Source: Bacteroidales bacterium (GTDB lineage: Bacteria > Bacteroidota > Bacteroidia > Bacteroidales > UBA932). Taken from it: a stretch of 29,704 nucleotides of DNA. Positions 24,433-29,704 of this stretch are shown in pieces. Within the stretch, counting starts at the first letter, position 1. Each line of letters opens with the position of its first letter. A program made the translations under genes and the position numbers. The notes under the pieces are model-generated. The model did no database searches and was not told the origin of the DNA. It saw only the letters and a program-made list of their open reading frames with translations. The stretch covers positions 1 to 29,704 of the forward strand of contig VSOK01000033.1 in the NCBI GenBank assembly GCA_009774765.1, written 5' to 3'.

Positions 24433-25526
24433 TTAGTCTATGTATTCTTTGGTAAGAATAAGTTTTTCGTATGAGACAATTTTTGTCTGGAAATTGAAAT
24501 ATGCTCCTTGACCGCACCAGAAATTCATACTGCGTGGAATGCGGCTGTTGTCCAGCTGTGCATTCTCAAACTTGAGGGTAATCGTATGAGTCGCTTCGTC
24601 AAATTCTGGAACGGCATCCCATGCCGCAGATCCGGGTGTGGAGAAAATATATGTCCCGTTCGGGTTGTCTGACGTGCCTCCGTTGAAATGTATATTATAA
24701 TATGTATCGGTGGCCTGATTGATGCCGATGCCCTGTACGCCGATGCGTACTTTGCCCTGAATATACTCTGCTGTCAGCGGATAATCCGTGAGAGGGGCTT
24801 TTTGTACGGCTACATTGAAAGATGCAAGAGGGATTGCCGGAGTAAACACGAAATCGCTCTTGTCTCCTGACACGTCCGTGTTTTGGGCGACAGTCCATAT
24901 TCCTGAAAGGTAATGGTAGTCGTCCTTTTTAGGAAGGTTCAGGTTTATGTATATCGGTGCGATATCAGGGTTTTCGGGAATTATACTGGCACGTCCGGAG
25001 TAATTCTGACGGTTCTGTGACCTGTTTACTGTGAATGTGACGCCTGATTCGTCTGTTGTGAATGAGAATATGTTTCCTGGATTTTCTTTGATCTCTACGG
25101 AATAGGCGGATGTGCTGCTGACCAGAGTCAGAATAGATTTTTCGGAATCAGAGAAATTAAGATTTTCCTTGCTTACGATAATGCCTTCGAATGCGGATTG
25201 CCGGACTTTGAAACTTGCCGGTTTCATACCTTCGGAGTGGACGGTGACAGTTGCTGATCGTTCTTTGTCACCGGTATGGGAGAAGACGTTGAAGATAACG
25301 TTGGATTTGGCTGTGCTTACACGAAGCCATTCAGGCGCAGAAGATTCAGCTGAAATTCCCCCCCCATGGCGGCGATTACTGCGGTGCCGAATCCACCGTT
25401 GTGGTCAAAATCCTGATTTGTAACGCTTTGGATAACTATCGTGTCCTGAGCGATATGGTCATTGCATCCGATGCACACCAATAATGATGCGAGCAATGCA
25501 ATACTTGGCATTTTGATTCTCTTCAT
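24433..25526 (-). CDS. BACON-domain lipoprotein, frameshifted at a run of eight G
   Basis: The gene starts at ATG 25526 with a lipoprotein-like signal ending VCIGC (Cys21) and reads normally to AVIAAMGG, then hits a stop soon after (25317-25319). The frame starting inside the eight-G run (complement of 25358-25365) continues to the stop at 24433 and at once gives EWLRVSTAKSNVIFNVF and RSATVTVHSEG, with a closing VRQ: a BACON domain (about residues 35-125). Adding one G joins the two into about 364 residues. The C-terminal half (about 175-364; YLSGIWTVAQNTD, NFWCGQGAYFNF) is a beta-rich module I do not recognise. BACON proteins are usually surface lipoproteins of glycan-use loci. It precedes susC by 9 nt. 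As written, only a 69-residue product would be made. Confidence 0.8.
25358..25365 (-). repeat. Homopolymeric G8 tract at the frameshift point
   Basis: Eight C on the plus strand are eight G in the coding strand. Nine G would restore the reading frame of the BACON lipoprotein. It is the longest G/C homopolymer I noticed in the window. Confidence 0.9.
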
Positions 25527-25600
25527 ATATTATGAAAGATGATGGTTATTGTTTTGTGTTGGTTAATGGGTGATCATCAAATCGGTCAGCTTTAGATTTG

Positions 25601-25634
25601 TCACAAATGTTGTGAAAAATGTGAAATAAAACAA
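25601..25634 (-). promoter_or_regulatory. Candidate promoter and operator of the SusCD operon
   Basis: On the minus strand TTG (25632-25634) and AACATTTG (25604-25611) are 20 nt apart, one mismatch from the Bacteroidetes promoter. The -7 element lies inside the dyad TCACAA-ATG-TTGTGA (25601-25615), a natural operator shape. The predicted leader is about 70 nt. No regulator gene is in the window. Confidence 0.35.
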
Positions 25635-25689
25635 GCCCTGCAATCGTGATTCGTTTAAAATTATAATATTTTTTCTGTTTTCTTGCGGA

Positions 25690-25779
25690 TTATCTATTTT
25701 TTAGATAAATTAGCTCCGATTATCAATGCCGGTGGCTTTTAGATTAAATGTAATGAACTTATACTCACATAGTTGAGTA
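25690..25779. promoter_or_regulatory. Dyads in the divergent intergenic region upstream of the GH89 gene
   Basis: TTATCTA/TAGATAA (25690-25696 and 25702-25708) is a perfect 7-bp inverted repeat with a 5-nt loop. TACTCA/TGAGTA (25762-25767 and 25774-25779) is a second, 6-bp dyad about 30 nt before the GH89 ATG. No standard TAnnTTTG box is seen for the plus strand, so a regulated or alternative-sigma promoter is possible. Confidence 0.3.
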
Positions 25780-25807
25780 GGATTATTAACGCTTATTCTA
25801 AATCAAA

Positions 25808-28360
25808 ATGAAAAACCACCATTTTAGATTGGCGTGCATCGTTGCCATATTGCTTATGGCTCCGGTCATACGCCTCAATGCAGCCGGCGACATAAACAGG
25901 AAAGCAGGCAAGGCCGCTGAAGGAGTTATAACCCGTACGTTGGGTTATTTCCCGAAAAAATTGTCTTTGGAGGTCACGGGGCCTATTCAGAGCGGAGAGT
26001 ACTTTTCCACGGAAGTCGTAAAAGGGAAACTTATAGTTAAAGGCAGTTCAACTACAGCTGTCTGCCATGGATTCTATGACTATGTTACCAAGAATAATTA
26101 TGGAATGTTCACATGGACGGTGAATAATATCCGTCTTCCTGAACATTTTCCGGATCAGGCTCTCAAAGTTGTCACCACACCTTTTGAACACCGTCAGTAT
26201 TTTAATGTATGTACCTTCGGCTACACGACTCCTTACTGGGGATGGGAAGAATGGGAAAGAGAACTAGACTGGATGGCTCTACATGGAATAGATATGCCGC
26301 TGTCGCCGATTGGAAGCGAGGCTATTTTTGCCAGGGTATGGAGAAAATTCGGTCTTACAGAGGAAGAGATCGGGGAATTTGTTACAGGAGTGGCCCATTT
26401 CCCGTGGTTCAGAATGGGAAATATGTCGAAACTTGACGGAAATCTCTCCCAGAGCTTCTATGACAAAAGTATCGCCCTTGAGCATAAGATTATAGACAGA
26501 ATGAGTGAACTGGGAATGTCTCCTGTTTTCAATGCCTTTGCAGGATTTGTTCCGCAGGGCATCAAAAGGGTTTTCCCTGAAGCTGAGCTTGTGAAGACAG
26601 GGTGGGGAGGAGGACCTGACTATGTGTCCAGCTTCATCTTCCCTGAGACGGAGCTGTTCAGGAAGATTTCAACGGAGTATATATACGAATGGGAAAAGGA
26701 GTTCGGGAAATGCCGGTATTATTTGGCTGACAGTTTCAATGAAATGGAGCTTCCGTTTGCGGAGAAAGGCACCAAGGAGCGTTTTGACCAGCTCGCTTCT
26801 TATGGAAAAGCTGTGTACAGCTCTATTGCTGATGCCAATCCTGATGCTATATGGGTTATGCAGGGATGGATGTTCGGCTACCAGCGTCATATCTGGGATC
26901 CGGAAAGCATCCGTGCTCTTCTTTCGCAGGTGCCGGATGAAAAGCTTCTTATACTTGACCTGAGTGTTGATTTCAACTACGGAATTTGGGAGAATGAGTA
27001 CACCTGGAACTATGCAAAGGGCATTTTCGGAAAGAAATGGCTGTATAGTACCGTTCCTAACTTCGGCGGGCGTACCTGTCCGGTAGGAGATCTTGATTTC
27101 TATCTCAACGGCCATCTGAACGCACTGACATCGCCGAATAAAGGCAATCTTGTCGCCTACGGTACGGCTCCGGAGGGAATAGAAAGCAATGAGGTAATAT
27201 ATGAGATTATTGCGGATGCTGCATGGAGTACATCCAGGCAGGATATACGTGAATGGCTTAAAAACTACACTGTTACACGTTATGGCAAATGCCCTGAGTC
27301 TATGCTTGATTATTGGGATAATATGCTTGAATCATCCTATGGTATGTGCACAAGCCGTGCAGAGTACAGGATTCAGCAGCAGCCTTTCTATGGACTTGGA
27401 GGACGTTATGATATTTCTCCTGAGCATTTTGCCGGAATAGAATCGTTTATAGCCTGCGCAGATGAGCTGGGAACCAATAAGGATTATCTTACCGATCTTG
27501 CCCTGTGGGCTGGTTTCTATGCTTTCGGCAAGGCGGAACTTCTGGCCATCAATATTCACGAGGCATATCTCAACGGGGATAGAGAGAAGGCTGAGGCTAT
27601 GGAGACAAGATTTTTTGACCTGATGTCGCGTGCGGACAGATTCTTTGAAATGAATCCGGTCACCAGGCTTGAACGTTGGGTGGACTTTGCTCGCAGCTGG
27701 GGAGATACAGAGGCTGAAAAAGACAGTTATGAGATTGATTCAAAACGGCTTGTGACTACGTGGGGACAAGGTAAGAGGCATGATGGCCTTAACGACTACG
27801 GCTGTAAGATGTGGTCCGGTCTTATCCGTGACTATTATATCCCGAGGTGGAAGCATTATTTTGATTCTCAGAAAGAAGGCCGTCCTTTTGATTTTGATGC
27901 CTGGGAGTACAAGTTTGCTGAGGAGACTCGTGGAGTATCAGAAGCGGAAAAGATAACGGATCTGGTAGCTGAGGCAAAAAAGCTTGTAGAGGATGCCAAG
28001 GATATTACTATTGATTATGATATCCTGCCGGGATGGGATTCATTTGAAATGACTGACGGAAGTACCAGAATTATACGTATGGTAACTCCTGAGGACTATG
28101 CTTCCATCAAAGGCATAAGATTCCGCTGGGTGAGAGGCGTTGATGACGTGACTCTTAAGCTTGTCCAGTTGAATGGAGCCGGTTGGGTGCGCTTCAAAAA
28201 GGACAACATCGGCTTGACTGTGGGTAAGGATAATCCTGTCGTGGAGATTCCTATTGACTTGAAGAAAGGGGAGGCCTGGAAGTTCAATTATCTGCATGTT
28301 GTGCTTGAAGGCACTGAAAAAATGACTGATTCTGAAGTCCGTATAGAATATATGAGATAA
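25808..28360 (+). CDS. Glycoside hydrolase family 89 alpha-N-acetylglucosaminidase
   Basis: The enzyme removes terminal alpha-linked N-acetylglucosamine, as in gastric-type mucin O-glycans or heparan sulfate. The 850-residue protein has a signal peptide (to about LNAA26), an N-terminal small alpha/beta domain (about 35-120), and the catalytic barrel from RQYFNVCTFGYTTPYWGWEEW (130 on). The NAGLU signatures are strong: WMALHGIDMPLSP (155-167), ADSFNEME with Glu312 as acid/base, VPNFGGRTCPVGDL (416-429), and YGTAPEGIESNEVIYE with Glu456 as nucleophile. The C-terminus beyond about 735 is an extra beta-rich region. It diverges from the SusCD operon across 281 nt, which suggests coregulation and that the locus handles alpha-GlcNAc-capped glycans. 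A signal peptide without a lipobox points to the periplasm or secretion. Confidence 0.95.
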   Translation: MKNHHFRLACIVAILLMAPVIRLNAAGDINRKAGKAAEGVITRTLGYFPKKLSLEVTGPIQSGEYFSTEVVKGKLIVKGSSTTAVCHGFYDYVTKNNYGMFTWTVNNIRLPEHFPDQALKVVTTPFEHRQYFNVCTFGYTTPYWGWEEWERELDWMALHGIDMPLSPIGSEAIFARVWRKFGLTEEEIGEFVTGVAHFPWFRMGNMSKLDGNLSQSFYDKSIALEHKIIDRMSELGMSPVFNAFAGFVPQGIKRVFPEAELVKTGWGGGPDYVSSFIFPETELFRKISTEYIYEWEKEFGKCRYYLADSFNEMELPFAEKGTKERFDQLASYGKAVYSSIADANPDAIWVMQGWMFGYQRHIWDPESIRALLSQVPDEKLLILDLSVDFNYGIWENEYTWNYAKGIFGKKWLYSTVPNFGGRTCPVGDLDFYLNGHLNALTSPNKGNLVAYGTAPEGIESNEVIYEIIADAAWSTSRQDIREWLKNYTVTRYGKCPESMLDYWDNMLESSYGMCTSRAEYRIQQQPFYGLGGRYDISPEHFAGIESFIACADELGTNKDYLTDLALWAGFYAFGKAELLAINIHEAYLNGDREKAEAMETRFFDLMSRADRFFEMNPVTRLERWVDFARSWGDTEAEKDSYEIDSKRLVTTWGQGKRHDGLNDYGCKMWSGLIRDYYIPRWKHYFDSQKEGRPFDFDAWEYKFAEETRGVSEAEKITDLVAEAKKLVEDAKDITIDYDILPGWDSFEMTDGSTRIIRMVTPEDYASIKGIRFRWVRGVDDVTLKLVQLNGAGWVRFKKDNIGLTVGKDNPVVEIPIDLKKGEAWKFNYLHVVLEGTEKMTDSEVRIEYMR

Positions 28361-28421
28361 AAGTCATGCTGTAGGGCCGCTATCGGACCTGTACTTTAAG
28401 TAAAGGTCGCACAATATTATG

Positions 28422-28460
28422 AAGCCGGCTGAATTCACTTTTAGCCGGCTTATTGTTTTG
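28422..28460 (+). terminator. Terminator of the GH89 gene
   Basis: AAGCCGGCT (28422-28430) and AGCCGGCTT (28443-28451) are a perfect 9-bp inverted repeat with a 12-nt loop, followed by the T-rich TATTGTTTTG. Confidence 0.75.
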
Positions 28461-28546
28461 TGTGTTCTCCGGAAAAATATGTCAATAGTATGCCGGCTTG
28501 AATCAATTGACAGGTGGGTCTCTGCAATGCAGTGAAACTCAATAAG

Positions 28547-28588
28547 TTGCAAAACAGTATAGCCTATATAAGATATACTGTTTTGCAA
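28547..28588. repeat. Perfect 15-bp inverted repeat
   Basis: TTGCAAAACAGTATA (28547-28561) and TATACTGTTTTGCAA (28574-28588) are exact reverse complements with a 12-nt AT-rich loop. No T-run follows, so it is not a typical terminator. Confidence 0.9.
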
Positions 28589-28853
28589 TCGTTTGATATA
28601 CAGTGTGTTACAGATACCCATCTTAGTGAACAGCACAATTCGTGGCAAGCTTGGTATTCCCAAAAGACAGATGAAAATAGATTTCTTTCTTAAGCAGAAG
28701 ATGCGTGAACTTGACTGATTTCAATCTCACCTGTCATTGTTAAGTCTCATTTGCTTCAGATTTGTGATATTCAACGGGTTATGGCTGAAAAATCAAATGT
28801 GTCATTTTGACTCTTTTTATTGATGTGTGTGGTAATGTGATTGATTGTCAGTG

Positions 28854-28884
28854 TTTTATCCTATAATAAAAAGTGAGGATAAAA
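28854..28884. promoter_or_regulatory. 9-bp dyad directly upstream of a -33 box
   Basis: TTTTATCCT (28854-28862) and AGGATAAAA (28876-28884) are exact reverse complements with 13 nt between. The right arm ends two bases before the -33 TTTG, the position of an activator or repressor site. Confidence 0.5.
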
Positions 28885-28885
28885 A

Positions 28886-28918
28886 TTTGGCGATGATATA
28901 GTGCTTGCCATAATTTTG
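28886..28918 (+). promoter_or_regulatory. Promoter of the small lipoprotein gene
   Basis: TTTG (28886-28889) and TAATTTTG (28911-28918) are 21 nt apart and match the Bacteroidetes promoter. The leader before ATG 28939 would be about 15 nt. Confidence 0.68.
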
Positions 28919-28938
28919 CGCAATAAAAAATTATCGGA

Positions 28939-29583
28939 ATGAAAAGGATTTTGTTTTTAGTCTTTTGTCTGCTTGTTGCGGGATGCTGCAGGCAGCCTTC
29001 AATTACTGTTGAACAGGAGGAGGCCTACTATTCTATTGAAGGCACATATCGCATAGAGTCAATTGCGTGGGATGGCTTACCATTGGATCTTGATAATGAC
29101 GGCAATTCTTCCGTGGACTTGTATGACGAACTTAAGGGCTTTGCTCTTGTTGATATCGGTGATGAGGCCGCTGCAGTCGTCCAGTCCAATAGCCTTGATT
29201 TTCCAAGTGGAGTTTTTGACGGCAGTGTGAGCATCGCTCTTCCGTTCCAGGGTGTTGAACGCAGTTCTTCATCGGCAGGAGGAATCAGCTGCGCTCCGGA
29301 TGGCCTAAGATGGTTCGCCTCTCTTATGTTCGTTATAGACCTGGATGGTGCCGTGTCGTTTGATGTTATAAGTGACCTCGGTCTCAGTGATGATGATCAT
29401 AGGCTTGACGTGTCGTACATCAGGGATGCCAAATTGAAAAAAACAGGTTCCGGTCGTCTGCAGCTAAGCGCGGACTGGCTTTTCTATGACTATGCTACCT
29501 CGTCAGTTGTCACTGGGGGTGTCACGGTTTCCTATGTAAGGACGGGACTGAACATACATAAGAACGCGCTGAAAATGGTATAA
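28939..29583 (+). CDS. Hypothetical lipoprotein
   Basis: The 214-residue product has a short lipoprotein signal ending LLVAGC (Cys16), followed by a second Cys. The mature part begins with YYSIEGTYRIESIAWDGLPLDLDNDG, given here as YYSIEGTYRIES and AWDGLPLDLDNDG. That opening is typical of small Bacteroidetes beta-barrel or lipocalin-like lipoproteins, where a GTY/W-R motif opens the first strand and is followed by a D-L-D-N-D-G loop. Acidic loops recur later (VIDLDGAVSFDVI, GLSDDDHRLDV). I do not recognise a named family. It has its own promoter and a strong terminator, so it is transcribed alone; the last residues (NIHKNALKMV) are basic. Confidence 0.7.
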   Translation: MKRILFLVFCLLVAGCCRQPSITVEQEEAYYSIEGTYRIESIAWDGLPLDLDNDGNSSVDLYDELKGFALVDIGDEAAAVVQSNSLDFPSGVFDGSVSIALPFQGVERSSSSAGGISCAPDGLRWFASLMFVIDLDGAVSFDVISDLGLSDDDHRLDVSYIRDAKLKKTGSGRLQLSADWLFYDYATSSVVTGGVTVSYVRTGLNIHKNALKMV

Positions 29584-29610
29584 TAGACATTTTTGGTTGG
29601 TGATCATGAC

Positions 29611-29662
29611 AAAAGTGGTTGGTGGAAGTGTGCAGTACGGCACACTTACACCAACCCCTTTT
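29611..29662. terminator. Long, nearly symmetrical terminator
   Basis: Positions 29611-29633 and 29640-29662 pair over 23 positions with only two mismatches and a 6-nt loop. The stem begins with AAAA and ends with TTTT, so it can terminate transcription from either side. It lies 28 nt after the stop of the small lipoprotein. Confidence 0.85.
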
Positions 29663-29704
29663 GACCCGAAAACCGCGCGTCCACGTACCTCCATTTATTT
29701 TAAT

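Larger units (their letters stand above)
28361..28938. other. 578-nt intergenic stretch without a recognised gene
   Basis: It holds the GH89 terminator, a perfect 15-bp inverted repeat (28547-28588), an outer inverted pair TGACAGGTG/CACCTGTCA (28508-28516 and 28728-28736), and the promoter of the next gene. A short open frame from 28572 to TGA 28718 on the plus strand ends IPKRQMKIDFFLKQKMRELD; it has no start in a good context and no family I recognise, so it may be a gene remnant or chance. Confidence 0.5.

Noticed and set aside
25358..25365. Programmed ribosomal frameshifting at the G run
   Set aside because: No downstream stimulatory structure or shifted-stop arrangement was evident, and BACON lipoproteins are not known to need recoding; tract-length change or sequencing error is simpler.
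1..29704. CRISPR array
   Set aside because: No series of regularly spaced direct repeats was seen; only isolated inverted repeats occur.

Overview
The window looks like a chromosomal segment of a gut-type member of the Bacteroidetes, probably order Bacteroidales. The evidence is SusC/SusD pairs, fimbrillin-like and DUF4251/DUF4136/DUF4302 lipoproteins, repeated promoter matches to the Bacteroidetes -33/-7 signature (TTTG or TTG, about 20 nt, TAnnTTTG), and a tmRNA tag ending NYALAA. The genus cannot be fixed from sequence alone.

Left part (1-5005). This is the end of secA, interrupted by an in-frame TAG, followed by a bactofilin gene, the tmRNA gene ssrA with its own promoter and terminator, and an orphan C5 cytosine methyltransferase with an N-terminal helix-turn-helix. 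The methyltransferase converges on a small FlK-like acyl-CoA thioesterase; both stop codons lie in one hairpin.

Middle left (5071-12131). A secreted GH43 glycosidase on the minus strand diverges from three cell-envelope genes: a DUF4251 protein, a DUF4136 lipoprotein and a small outer-membrane barrel. Then comes a three-gene plus-strand unit: mannose-1-phosphate guanylyltransferase, an LpxH-like metallophosphoesterase and a GT-B glycosyltransferase. It has a clear promoter and suggests GDP-mannose supply and envelope glycoconjugate or lipid A-type chemistry. Two tandem tRNA-Lys genes (TTT, CTT) and a terminator follow.

Right part (12489-28360). A seven-gene minus-strand operon with gaps of 9-26 nt runs: BACON lipoprotein, SusC, SusD, HExxH zinc metallohydrolase lipoprotein, DUF4302 lipoprotein, a fimbrillin-like/SGNH-hydrolase fusion lipoprotein, and a paralogous fimbrillin-like lipoprotein without the hydrolase. 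A GH89 alpha-N-acetylglucosaminidase is transcribed divergently from the same intergenic region. Together they look like a polysaccharide/glycoprotein utilisation locus in which SusCD imports a ligand bound or processed by surface lipoproteins. An alpha-GlcNAc-containing, possibly O-acylated, host-type glycan is the inferred substrate. The first gene of the operon is broken by a one-base shift at a run of eight G residues, so it is either phase variable or a sequencing error.

Right end (28361-29704). A 578-nt non-coding stretch with several inverted repeats precedes an unrecognised small lipoprotein with a good promoter and a strong, nearly symmetrical terminator.
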